Position numbers and translations under genes: made by a program
Shown here: positions 1 through 7,066 of the stretch, piece by piece
Numbering within the stretch: position 1 is the first letter of the stretch
Layout: every line of letters begins with the position of its first letter
From: JACPAP01 sp035287045
GTDB lineage: Bacteria; Gemmatimonadota; Gemmatimonadetes; Gemmatimonadales; GWC2-71-9
Direction of reading: 5' to 3'
Assembly (NCBI GenBank): GCA_035287045.1
Contig: DATECF010000321.1
Coordinates: 1 to 41,186, forward strand
Length of the DNA: 41,186 nucleotides
The notes under the pieces: generated by a model
Seen by the model: the letters and a program-made list of their open reading frames with translations, nothing else
What the model was told of the DNA's origin: nothing
Database searches by the model: none

Positions 1-1020
1 CCTCCCCCTGCCGCGTCTGTCCCCGCCGCCGCTCCTGCCGCCCGCCGGGCGGACGGGGGTGGGGTGGAGACAGCCGAAGACCGCCTCCGCCGGCGTTCTA
101 CGCCCCTGGTCCGCAAGATCGCCGCCGAGCACAACGTGGACATCGGCCGCATCCCGGGGAGCGGCATCGCCGGGCGCGTCACCAAGCAGGACATCCTGTC
201 GTTCATCGAAAGTGGGGCTGCCACCCCGCCCCCCTCCGCCCCGGCCGCGGGGGCCGGAGCGGCCGGTGGGGCGGCAGCGGGCGGAGCAGTGATCCATCCG
301 AGCGTCGAGGCCTGGCCGGGGGACCGCGTCGAGCCCATGAGCCGGATCCGCAAGCTCACCGCGGATCACATGATCATGTCCCGGCGGGTCTCGGCCCATG
401 TCACCAGTTACTACGAAGTGGACTTCAGCCGCATCGCCCGGATTCGCCAGGCGAAGAAACGGGAATACGAGGAGCGTGGCGCGAAGCTCACCTTCATGGC
501 CTTCGTGACCAAGGTGATCGCCGACAACCTGCGGCGCCATCCCATACTGAACGCCTCGGTGAGCGGCGATACGGTCATCTACCGGAAACCCGTCAACATC
601 GGCATCGCGGTGGCGTTGGACTGGGGCCTCATCGTACCGGTCATCCGGAATGCGGACGAGCTGTCGCTCGCGGGCATTGCCCGGCAGATGGCGGACCTGG
701 CCGAGCGGGCGCGCACCAAGAAGCTCCAGCCGGACGAGGTCCAGAAGGGCACCTTCTCCATCACCAACCCCGGCGTGTTCGGCTCCTACATCGGTGCGCC
801 CATCATCAACCAGCCGCAGGTGGCCATCCTCGGCGTGGGCGTCATCGAGAAACGCTCCAAGGTGATCACGCTGGACGACGGCCAGGACGTGATCGCGATC
901 CGGACGTTGGGCATGTTGTCCATGTCCTACGATCACCGGGTGGTGGACGGCGCGGACGCGGACCGCTTCATGTCCGACGTCAAGCGCGACCTCGAGACCT
1001 TCCCGGAAGGAGCGGCCTGA
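1..1020 (+). CDS. 2-oxoacid dehydrogenase E2 (dihydrolipoamide acyltransferase), 5'-truncated
   Basis: This is the C-terminal part of an E2 acyltransferase, the core of a pyruvate, 2-oxoglutarate or branched-chain dehydrogenase complex, which transfers the acyl group from lipoamide to CoA. The frame is already open at base 1, so the lipoyl domain lies upstream of the window. The visible part starts with a Pro/Ala-rich linker. A peripheral subunit-binding domain follows (about 91-210, with VRKIAAEHNVDI and GRVTKQDI), then a second Ala/Gly/Pro linker and the catalytic domain (about 300-1020). The active-site motif DHRVVDG is at 931-951, with catalytic His at 934-936 and Asp at 946-948. The substrate cannot be assigned from this fragment. 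The next gene begins 2 bases after the stop. The family call is firm; which complex it serves is open. Confidence 0.93.
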   Translation, partial: PPPAASVPAAAPAARRADGGGVETAEDRLRRRSTPLVRKIAAEHNVDIGRIPGSGIAGRVTKQDILSFIESGAATPPPSAPAAGAGAAGGAAAGGAVIHPSVEAWPGDRVEPMSRIRKLTADHMIMSRRVSAHVTSYYEVDFSRIARIRQAKKREYEERGAKLTFMAFVTKVIADNLRRHPILNASVSGDTVIYRKPVNIGIAVALDWGLIVPVIRNADELSLAGIARQMADLAERARTKKLQPDEVQKGTFSITNPGVFGSYIGAPIINQPQVAILGVGVIEKRSKVITLDDGQDVIAIRTLGMLSMSYDHRVVDGADADRFMSDVKRDLETFPEGAA

Positions 1021-1022
1021 CC

Positions 1023-1298
1023 GTGGCTCGGCGCACCATCGCCGTGGACGGCGAGCGCTGGGTGGTGTACCCCGCGGGCCGGGTCACGGTATACGATCGG
1101 GACGAGTTCGGCTTGGTGTTCGAGAGGGGCGACGGCGCGGACCGGGTTCGCCGGGTGACCCGATACGCCCCGCTCGGCGCCCGGCGCTGGGACGTGGCGC
1201 TGATGGAGCTCTCCGACCGCGAGCTGGCCACGCTGTTCCGGCAGTCGCAACCCGCCTGGACCAGCCCCGAAGCCCATTACGACAAACGCGCCGGCTGA
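1023..1298 (+). CDS. Small conserved hypothetical protein
   Basis: This encodes a 91-residue protein from a GTG start 2 bases after the E2 stop. I do not recognise a named family. It is rich in charged and aromatic residues, with alternating short beta-like segments (TIAVDGERWVVYPAGRVTVY) in the first half and a helical-looking segment (MELSDRELATLFRQS) near the end. It has no signal peptide, membrane segment or cysteine, so it is probably cytoplasmic. The tight packing between E2 and the PHP gene, and codon use like its neighbours, support a real gene in the same transcript. Function is unknown. Confidence 0.7.
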   Translation: MARRTIAVDGERWVVYPAGRVTVYDRDEFGLVFERGDGADRVRRVTRYAPLGARRWDVALMELSDRELATLFRQSQPAWTSPEAHYDKRAG

Positions 1299-1302
1299 GC
1301 GC

Positions 1303-2151
1303 ATGGGCGGTATTGACCTCCACCTGCACTCCTCGGCCTCCGACGGGGAGTGCGCGCCGGCGGACGTTCCTCGGCGCGCCCGTGAGTCAGGCTTGGATGT
1401 CATCGCGCTCACCGACCACGACACCCTGGCGGGCGTCGAAGCCGCTTCCAGGACGGGGGACCAGGTTGGGGTCACCGTGATTCCCGGCTGCGAATTCAGC
1501 GTCGCCGTGTCCTGGGGTGAGATGCACCTGTTGGCGTACTACCTCCCGGCCGGGCATGAGGAGCTGGAGGACTTCCTGGAGCGGCAGCGCGGCGAGCGGG
1601 CCGCGCGCGGGCAAGAGATGGTCCGGCGGCTGCACGGCCTGGGCCTCGAGGTCACGGACCAGGACGTGCGGGCGGCCGCCGGAAGCGGCGCCATCGGCAG
1701 GCCGCACGTCGCCAGGGCCATGGTGTCCCTGGCGCTGGTGCGAGACGTGCAGGACGCGTTCGATCGCTACCTGGCCACGGGTCGTCCCGCGTACGTGCCG
1801 AAGCGCTTGCCGCCCCTCGCGACGGTGGTGAAGCTGGTGCGTGCCGCGGGCGGGGTGACCTCCGCCGCGCATCTCGGTGAGCGGGCGGACCCGCAGAGTC
1901 TGGCCACGCTCAGACAGGCCGGCGTGGACGCGGTGGAAGTGGTGCACCCGGCGCACGACGACCGCGCCCGCCGGCGCATCGAGCAGGTTGCCCGGCGCGT
2001 GGGGCTCCGGGTCAGTGGCGGTTCCGACTGGCACGGGGAGTCGCGAGTGGACCAGCGCCGGGCGGGCCTGGGCGCCGTGACCGTGCCGGCCGCATGGGAG
2101 GAAGCGCTTCGCGCGGTTCACGAGGCCCGCCTGGCGGGCACGGAGGCCTAG
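1303..2151 (+). CDS. PHP-domain phosphoesterase (RNase AM / nucleoside bisphosphate phosphatase-like)
   Basis: This is a 282-residue PHP metal-dependent phosphoesterase of the TrpH/YciV type. Characterised members remove the 3' phosphate of 3',5'-nucleoside bisphosphates or act as a 5'-3' exoribonuclease. The metal-ligand motifs are all present: DLHLHSSASDG at residues 5-15, TDHD near residue 37, PGCEF near 61, GRPHVA near 129, and a C-terminal GSDWHG supplying the last Asp-His pair. The length fits the family. The ATG start is 4 bases after the preceding stop. A GGAGG at its own 3' end (2142-2146) probably serves as ribosome binding site for the next gene. Substrate is inferred from family only. 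Confidence 0.88.
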   Translation: MGGIDLHLHSSASDGECAPADVPRRARESGLDVIALTDHDTLAGVEAASRTGDQVGVTVIPGCEFSVAVSWGEMHLLAYYLPAGHEELEDFLERQRGERAARGQEMVRRLHGLGLEVTDQDVRAAAGSGAIGRPHVARAMVSLALVRDVQDAFDRYLATGRPAYVPKRLPPLATVVKLVRAAGGVTSAAHLGERADPQSLATLRQAGVDAVEVVHPAHDDRARRRIEQVARRVGLRVSGGSDWHGESRVDQRRAGLGAVTVPAAWEEALRAVHEARLAGTEA

Positions 2152-2154
2152 ACG

Positions 2155-2592
2155 GTGGCGGAATTGATCGCGGTTGGCGCCGAGGCGCCCGACTTTGAGC
2201 TGCCGGCGCACGACGGCACGACGTATGGCTTGCGGGACGTGCTGCAACGGCATCTGGCCTTGCTGGTCTTCTATCCCGGTGACAATACCCCTGGTTGAAA
2301 CAAGCAACTCTCCGCCGTGCGCGACGAGATCGAGCAATACCGCAAAGCCAACGTCCAGCCGTTCGGGGTCAACCCGGCCGGGGTCGAGAGCCACCGCAAG
2401 TACGCCGAGAAATTCAAGTTTCCATTCCCCTTGCTGGTGGATCAGGGTCGGCAGGTTGCCAAGGCCTACGGTGCGGTGAAGCTGGGGGGCGCGGCCGTGC
2501 AGCGCAGCGTGGTCCTGGTGGGGCAGGACGGTCGCGTGCTGTTCGCCAAGCCGGGCGCGCCGGGCCCGGATGAAAGCCTGGCCGTCTTGTGA
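2155..2592 (+). CDS. Peroxiredoxin (AhpC/TSA, BCP-like) with predicted selenocysteine at residue 48
   Basis: This predicted thiol- or selenol-dependent peroxidase of 145 residues runs from GTG 2155 to TGA 2590-2592, if the in-frame TGA at 2296-2298 is read as selenocysteine. Without readthrough the gene is broken into 47 residues plus a fragment. The reading around the TGA is FYPGDNTPGUNKQL, which matches the peroxiredoxin motif PxxxTxxC with U in place of the peroxidatic Cys. Both sides are typical of the fold: an N-terminal APDFEL strand, and downstream PFPLLVDQG and a conserved-looking Arg in VQRSVVLVG. The protein has no Cys, so Sec48 would be the only redox residue (1-Cys type). GGAGG at 2142-2146 is a good ribosome binding site. 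Thioredoxin reductase lies three genes downstream. No selenocysteine machinery lies in the window. Confidence 0.85.
2299..2329 (+). promoter_or_regulatory. Candidate bacterial SECIS element
   Basis: Immediately after the in-frame TGA, bases 2309-2315 (TCTC then CGC) can pair with 2321-2323 (GCG) and 2326-2329 (GAGA). This forms a 7-base-pair stem with a two-base AC bulge on the 3' side and a five-base apical loop, CGTGC, at 2316-2320. The loop begins 17 bases after the TGA and has G as its second base. Both features agree with the known bacterial SECIS pattern recognised by SelB (small loop, early G, 16-37 base spacing). Short hairpins arise easily in G+C-rich DNA, so the support comes from its combination with the protein motif. 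Confidence 0.65.
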
Positions 2593-3350
2593 GCGGTGCC
2601 CTCGCCGGCAAGACGGTGCTGGTGACCGGCGGGGCGCGGCGCCTGGGGCGCGCCATGGTCCAGGCCCTGGCGGCCGACGGCGCCCGCGTGGCGGTCCATC
2701 ACTTCGAATCCGGGGACGACGCCAGGACGCTGGTCGACGAGCTCCAACGCGCCGGGTGCGCCGCGCCGGAGTTGTTCGAGGCGGACCTCCGCGATTCGAA
2801 GCAGATCCAGGATCTCGCGCAGGCCGTGGTCCAGCGCCTGGGCCGGCTCGACGTCCTGATCAACTCGGCGGCGGTGCTGATGCGCCAGCCGTTCGGCTCC
2901 ATCACGGCCGACATGTGGGACGAGGTCCTGGATCTCAACCTCCGGGCGTACTTCCTGCTGGCGCAGGCGGCGGCGCCGGCCCTGCGGGCAGCACGCGGCA
3001 AGATCGTCAATATTTCGGACGTTGCCGCGTTCGAGCCCTGGCCGTCTTACCTGCCGCATTCCATCAGCAAAGCCGGCGTGGAAATGCTGACCCGGGGCCT
3101 GGCACGGATCCTGGCGCCGGACGTCACGGTGAACGGCGTCGCGCCCGGACCGGTGCTCCTGGGCGACGACATTTCCGAGGAGGGCCGGCGCCGGCTACTG
3201 GACTCCATTCCCCTGCAACACTTCGGGACGCCCGAAGACGTGGTGCGGGCGATCCGCTACTTCGTGGCCTCGGATTATGTGACGGGCACCACGGCCGTGG
3301 TGGACGGCGGCCAGCTGGCGCGCAACCGCACCGAGGCGGTGCGCTCCTAA
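2589..3350 (+). CDS. Short-chain dehydrogenase/reductase with catalytic Tyr replaced by His
   Basis: This is a 253-residue classical SDR resembling FabG and pteridine reductases. It has the cofactor-binding TGGARRLG near residues 14-21, a NSAA motif near 92-95, the structural Asn in LNLRAYF, Ser in VNISD, and a C-terminal VVDGG. The catalytic YxxxK is altered: Lys161 is present in SISKAG but position 157 is His (CAT at 3057-3059) instead of Tyr. A Tyr lies three residues earlier at 154. The GTG start overlaps the peroxiredoxin stop as GTGA, so the two are probably translationally coupled. The substrate is unknown. Activity as a standard oxidoreductase is doubtful unless another residue replaces the Tyr. 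Confidence 0.88.
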   Translation: MSGALAGKTVLVTGGARRLGRAMVQALAADGARVAVHHFESGDDARTLVDELQRAGCAAPELFEADLRDSKQIQDLAQAVVQRLGRLDVLINSAAVLMRQPFGSITADMWDEVLDLNLRAYFLLAQAAAPALRAARGKIVNISDVAAFEPWPSYLPHSISKAGVEMLTRGLARILAPDVTVNGVAPGPVLLGDDISEEGRRRLLDSIPLQHFGTPEDVVRAIRYFVASDYVTGTTAVVDGGQLARNRTEAVRS

Positions 3351-3355
3351 CGGTT

Positions 3356-3742
3356 ATGTTTCGCAAACCCGAGAAGCGGCCCGCGCGGCGCGTGCGGCCA
3401 GACCCGATTGACCGGCCAGCCTGCGCCCGTCGCGCCGTGGAGTTGTTCAATCAGGCGAAGTTCTGGGACGCGCACGAAGCGCTGGAGCAGATCTGGCGCT
3501 CGGTCCCGGATGAAGGCGAAGCCAAGGTGCTTCAAGGATTGATTCAGGCCGCCGCCGCCTTATTCCACCGGAAGCGCGGGAACTCTCACGGGGTGCGCGT
3601 TGTTGGAGAGGCGGCGTTGGACAAGCTCGCCGGGCCGCAGCACCAGGCGGTGGAGTTCGACACCGAACGCCTGTGCGCGGAATTGGCTGTGGCGCTGCGA
3701 CAGGCAGGTCCGGCGCCCCAACTGCGACTGAGGACGGACTGA
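3356..3742 (+). CDS. DUF309 family protein
   Basis: This encodes 128 residues from ATG 3356, 5 bases after the SDR stop. It carries the hallmark of the DUF309 helical family: AVELFNQAKFWDAHEALEQIW near residues 28-48, followed by LQGLIQAAAALFHRKRGN. The family is widespread and folds as a small helical bundle, but its biochemical role is not established. The N-terminus is Arg/Lys-rich (RKPEKRPARR). Its stop overlaps the trxB start as TGATG, so it belongs to the same transcript as the redox genes around it. No function should be inferred beyond that. Confidence 0.85.
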   Translation: MFRKPEKRPARRVRPDPIDRPACARRAVELFNQAKFWDAHEALEQIWRSVPDEGEAKVLQGLIQAAAALFHRKRGNSHGVRVVGEAALDKLAGPQHQAVEFDTERLCAELAVALRQAGPAPQLRLRTD

Positions 3743-4704
3743 TGGTTGAGACCAATGGCCGGTACGACGTGATCATCGTGGGCGGCGGGCCCGCGGGCCT
3801 GTGCGCCGCCATGTACGCCGGACGCGGCATGCTGAAGAGCCTGCTCGTCGAGCGGGGCCTGCCGGGCGGGGAGCTGCTCAATACCGAGGTGATCGAAGAT
3901 TACATCGGCTTCGAGCACATCCTGGGGCGGGACCTGGCCGAGAAAATGACCAAGCACGCCCAGAAGTTCGGCGCCGAAATCGTGACCGACACGGTGTCCG
4001 TCGTGGAGCGCGAGCCGGACGGCACCTTCGCGGTGCGGACCGAGCTGGAGAAGACGTACCGCGCCCCGGCCGTCATCGTGACGGCGGGTGGCACCCCCAC
4101 CAAGCTGGGCGTGCCCGGCGAGCAGGAATACGCGGGACGCGGCGTGTCGTACTGCGCGGTGTGCGACTGCGCGTTCTTCAAGGGCGAGGTGCTGGCCGTG
4201 GTGGGCGGCGGAGACGCGGCGGTGGAAGAAGCCGACTATCTCACGCGCTACGCGTCCAAGGTGTACATCGTGCACCGCCGCGATCAGTTGCGGGCGTCCG
4301 CCATCCTTCAAGAGCGGGCGCGGAACAACCCCAAGATCGAGTTGGTCTGGAACAAGGTGGTGGAGGAGATCGAGGGTGAAGCCCGGGGCGTTACCCAGCT
4401 CAGGCTCCGCGACACGGTCACGGGCGAGGTCTCGAAGCTGCCCGTGGGCGGCGTGTTCGTGTTCATCGGGTTCCGGCCCAACACCGGCATCGTCAAGGAG
4501 CACTTCGAGCACGACGCCCAGGGTTACATCGTGACCGACAACAACATGATGACGTCGATTCCGGGCCTGTTTGCGGCCGGGGACGTCCGGGTGCAGCTCA
4601 CCCGCCAGATCACCACGGCCGTGGGCGACGCCACCACCGCCGCGATCGCGGTGGAGAAGTACCTTGCGGAACGCCGGGAGCAGGCGGCCGTTGGCGCGTC
4701 TTGA
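3742..4704 (+). CDS. trxB: Thioredoxin reductase (TrxB-like)
   Basis: This is a 320-residue FAD/NADPH disulfide reductase that would reduce thioredoxin or a related carrier with NADPH. The FAD-binding GGGPAG is near residues 13-18. The redox-active pair is C138-A-V-C141, with an extra Cys at 143. The NADPH domain shows GGGDAAVEEA and the ribose-phosphate contact VHRRDQLRAS. A second FAD motif, GLFAAGDVR, is near the C-terminus. The length is typical. ATG 3742 overlaps the DUF309 stop; an upstream extension in frame lies inside DUF309 and is unlikely. It sits in the same run as the predicted selenocysteine peroxiredoxin, so it may supply its electrons through thioredoxin (inference). Confidence 0.94.
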   Translation: MVETNGRYDVIIVGGGPAGLCAAMYAGRGMLKSLLVERGLPGGELLNTEVIEDYIGFEHILGRDLAEKMTKHAQKFGAEIVTDTVSVVEREPDGTFAVRTELEKTYRAPAVIVTAGGTPTKLGVPGEQEYAGRGVSYCAVCDCAFFKGEVLAVVGGGDAAVEEADYLTRYASKVYIVHRRDQLRASAILQERARNNPKIELVWNKVVEEIEGEARGVTQLRLRDTVTGEVSKLPVGGVFVFIGFRPNTGIVKEHFEHDAQGYIVTDNNMMTSIPGLFAAGDVRVQLTRQITTAVGDATTAAIAVEKYLAERREQAAVGAS

Positions 4705-5341
4705 CGTCATCACCCTGACCAACGGCGCGTTCGCGCAGAACTGCTACATCCTGGTAGACCGTGACGCGCGAGACGCGGTCATCGTCGATCCCGGGGAAGA
4801 AGCCGACCTGTTTCTCCGCCGCATCGCCACGGAGCGCGTCACCCTCAAGGCCGTGTGGCTCACGCACAGCCACGCCGATCACATCCTGGGAGTCGCCCAC
4901 GTGGTGGAGACGACCGGCGTGCCGCTCTATTTGCATCCCGATGACCGGCCGTTGTACGACGCCCTGCCGCAGCAAAGCGCCTGGCTGGGGCTCACGCCCA
5001 ACGTGCCGCCTCCGCCGGACCAGGTGCTGGCCCACGGGATCCGGCTGTCGCTCGGCGGGCTCACCTTCGAAGTGCGGCACGTACCGGGGCACTCGCCGGG
5101 CCACGTCGCGTTCGTGGGACACGGGGTGGCGGTGGTGGGGGACGCCCTGTTCGCCGGCTCCATTGGCCGCACCGACCTTCCCGGCGGCGATGCCGAAACG
5201 CTGCTCACCAGCATCCGAGAGCAGCTGCTCACGCTGCCCGACGGCACCATCGTGTATCCCGGTCACGGTCCGGCAACCACCATCGGTGCGGAACGGCGGG
5301 GCAATCCGTTCCTGACCGGCGCGGCGCGGATTGTGGGGTGA
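4691..5341 (+). CDS. MBL-fold hydrolase, glyoxalase II-like (YcbL type)
   Basis: This is a 216-residue metallo-beta-lactamase fold protein resembling small type II glyoxalases, which hydrolyse S-lactoylglutathione or related thioesters. The binuclear metal site is complete: THSHADH near residues 57-63, a His in VPGHSPGH, an Asp in VGDALF, and a final His in VYPGHGP. The N-terminus begins LTNGAFAQNCYIL, as in relatives. The only good start is TTG 4691, inside the end of trxB, giving a 14-base overlap. Its place after trxB fits thiol or thioester metabolism. The true substrate cannot be set from sequence, and other thiol-linked hydrolase activities are possible. Confidence 0.9.
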   Translation: MARLDVITLTNGAFAQNCYILVDRDARDAVIVDPGEEADLFLRRIATERVTLKAVWLTHSHADHILGVAHVVETTGVPLYLHPDDRPLYDALPQQSAWLGLTPNVPPPPDQVLAHGIRLSLGGLTFEVRHVPGHSPGHVAFVGHGVAVVGDALFAGSIGRTDLPGGDAETLLTSIREQLLTLPDGTIVYPGHGPATTIGAERRGNPFLTGAARIVG

Positions 5342-5344
5342 GCG

Positions 5345-5554
5345 GTGAGCGGTAGGCGGGGTGGGAAGGGTCGGACGCCGGCCGTTGCCCGGCGGGACCA
5401 GGTCCCCCACCCCCCGGCCCATCGTCCACCGCTCGCGGGCCAGGAGCCGCGGTGTCAGCGGTGCGGCTTCGTCGTCAGGCCCAAGCCCTGGGGCTGCAAG
5501 AACCCGTGTCCTAACTGCGGGTTCATCTATCCACTGGGCGATTGTTCAGACTAG
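5345..5554 (+). CDS. Small zinc-ribbon protein
   Basis: This encodes 69 residues from GTG 5345, 3 bases after the MBL gene stop. The first half is basic and Pro/Arg-rich with no recognised domain. The C-terminal 34 residues carry two Cys pairs, CQRC and CPNC, plus two further Cys, in the pattern CxxCGF...PWGCKNPCPNCGFIYPLGDCSD, which should bind zinc as a ribbon. It could be a metal-binding accessory or nucleic-acid-binding protein. I recognise the ribbon but not a function. No other in-frame start exists before the ribbon, so the poorly structured N-terminus is part of the gene if it is expressed. Confidence 0.7.
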   Translation: MSGRRGGKGRTPAVARRDQVPHPPAHRPPLAGQEPRCQRCGFVVRPKPWGCKNPCPNCGFIYPLGDCSD

Positions 5555-5611
5555 GTGATGCAAGATTCCTGGCTGGCAACCGACGGACCACTCGAAGGAC
5601 GGGTAGATCCC

Positions 5612-7021
5612 ATGTCCGAGACCCGCAGCGAACGCGATCCCCTTGGCGAGCTGGCCGTACCGGCGCGGGCGCTGTACGGCGTGCAGACCGAGCGGGCGCG
5701 CCAGAACTTCCCCATTTCCGGCTTGACCCCCTTGCCCGCGTTCGTGGACGCCATGGTCTGGATCAAGAAGGCCGCGGCGCTCACGCACCAGGAAACCAAG
5801 CGCCTGGAGGCCAAGCTGGCCGACGCGATTATCCGGGCGGCCGACGAGGTGTTGCAGGGACAGCATCGGGACCAATTCGTGGTGGATCCCTACCAGGCGG
5901 GTGCGGGCACCAGCCACAACATGAACGCGAACGAGGTGCTCGCGAACCGCGCCAATGAGATGCTGGGAGGGAAGCGCGGCGAGTATCAGCCGGTGCATCC
6001 CAACGATCACGTCAACATGGCGCAGAGCACCAACGACACCATCCCCACCGCCATCCGGCTGGGGGCGCTGGCGATGGTTCCCCAGGTCGAGGCGGCGCTC
6101 ACCAGACTGGCGGGCGCCTTCCTGGCGAAGGGGAAGGCGTTCGACGGGATCGTGAAATCGGGGCGCACCCACCTCCAGGACGCCACCCCCATCCGGTTGG
6201 GCCAGGAATTCACCGCCTACGGTCACACCGTGGAACGGCATCTCGAGCGGATCCGCCGCGCGGCGGACGACCTGAGGGACGTCGGGATCGGCGGCACGGC
6301 CGTTGGCACGGGGCTCAACGCCGAGCCACGCTACCCGGAGCTGATGGTGAAGCACCTGAACGCGATGACCGGGTTCAAGCTTCGGGTGGGTACGGACCGC
6401 GTGCAGTTGATGCAGTCCATGGGCGATGCGGCGGCCTTCAGCGCGGTGCTGCGCACCTTCGCCCTGGACCTCAACAAGATCGCCAACGATCTCCGCCTGC
6501 TGGCCTCGGGTCCCAGGACCGGCTTGAACGAGGTCCTGCTGCCGGCGGTGCAGCCCGGCTCGAGCATCATGCCCGGGAAGGTCAACCCGAGCATCGCCGA
6601 GATGGTCAACATGGTGTGCTACCAGGTCATCGGGAACGACCTCACCATTGCGGCGGCCGCCGAAGCCGGCCAGCTCGAGTTGAACGTCATGATGCCCGTG
6701 ATCGCGCACAATCTGATCTTCAGTATGGGAATCCTGGCGAATGCGTGTGGGGTGCTGGCCGAGCGGTGCGTGGAGGGCATCGTAGCGAACGCGGAACAAT
6801 GCGCGTATTGGCTGGAGCGCAGTCCGGCGTTGGTGACGGCGCTGGCGCCCAGGATCGGATATGCCGAAGCGGCGAAGCTGGCGAAGGAAGCGGTCGCCAA
6901 GAATCTCACCGTCCGCCAGCTGGTCATGGATAAAGGGATCTTAAAAGGGAAAGAGCTTGACGAAGTGCTCGATCTCGTCGCGATGACGGAGATCGGAGTA
7001 CCGGGCGCGCGACATGCTTGA
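5612..7021 (+). CDS. aspA: Aspartate ammonia-lyase (fumarase/aspartase superfamily)
   Basis: This 469-residue homotetrameric lyase probably converts L-aspartate to fumarate and ammonia. The superfamily signature GSSIMPGKVNPSIAEM, on the flexible catalytic loop, is near residues 315-330. The substrate-binding GRTHLQDATP and the STNDTIPTA segment are also present. The stretch AGQLELNVMMPVI is closer to aspartases than to class II fumarases, which usually have GNFELNV, so aspartase is preferred, though fumarase activity cannot be excluded. ATG 5612 is chosen because GAAGGA lies about 10 bases upstream and MSETRSERDPLGE matches the family start. In-frame starts at 5555 and 5558 would add 18-19 residues. 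Confidence 0.88.
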   Translation: MSETRSERDPLGELAVPARALYGVQTERARQNFPISGLTPLPAFVDAMVWIKKAAALTHQETKRLEAKLADAIIRAADEVLQGQHRDQFVVDPYQAGAGTSHNMNANEVLANRANEMLGGKRGEYQPVHPNDHVNMAQSTNDTIPTAIRLGALAMVPQVEAALTRLAGAFLAKGKAFDGIVKSGRTHLQDATPIRLGQEFTAYGHTVERHLERIRRAADDLRDVGIGGTAVGTGLNAEPRYPELMVKHLNAMTGFKLRVGTDRVQLMQSMGDAAAFSAVLRTFALDLNKIANDLRLLASGPRTGLNEVLLPAVQPGSSIMPGKVNPSIAEMVNMVCYQVIGNDLTIAAAAEAGQLELNVMMPVIAHNLIFSMGILANACGVLAERCVEGIVANAEQCAYWLERSPALVTALAPRIGYAEAAKLAKEAVAKNLTVRQLVMDKGILKGKELDEVLDLVAMTEIGVPGARHA

Positions 7022-7046
7022 TTTCGTAGCGGGCGACCCGGATATT
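7018..7046 (+). promoter_or_regulatory. Candidate sigma70-type promoter for the Rrf2 gene
   Basis: TTGATT at 7018-7023 and GATATT at 7041-7046 are separated by exactly 17 bases. The -35 box overlaps the aspA stop codon. Transcription would start near 7053, just ahead of the ribosome binding site GGGAGG at 7056-7061 and GTG 7067. Boxes match the consensus at 4 of 6 positions each. Confidence 0.4.
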
Positions 7047-7066
7047 GCGCCCAACGGGAGGTAGTT

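Noticed and set aside
2155..2592. Reading the peroxiredoxin as a simple pseudogene or two separate genes
   Set aside because: The TGA is at the exact catalytic position, both halves keep the family sequence without frameshift, and a SECIS-like hairpin is correctly placed. A random nonsense mutation would rarely satisfy all three. It remains the main alternative.
4571..4690. A longer N-terminus for the MBL-fold protein
   Set aside because: The extra residues are encoded within trxB in another frame and are not like the family; TTG 4691 gives the expected start.
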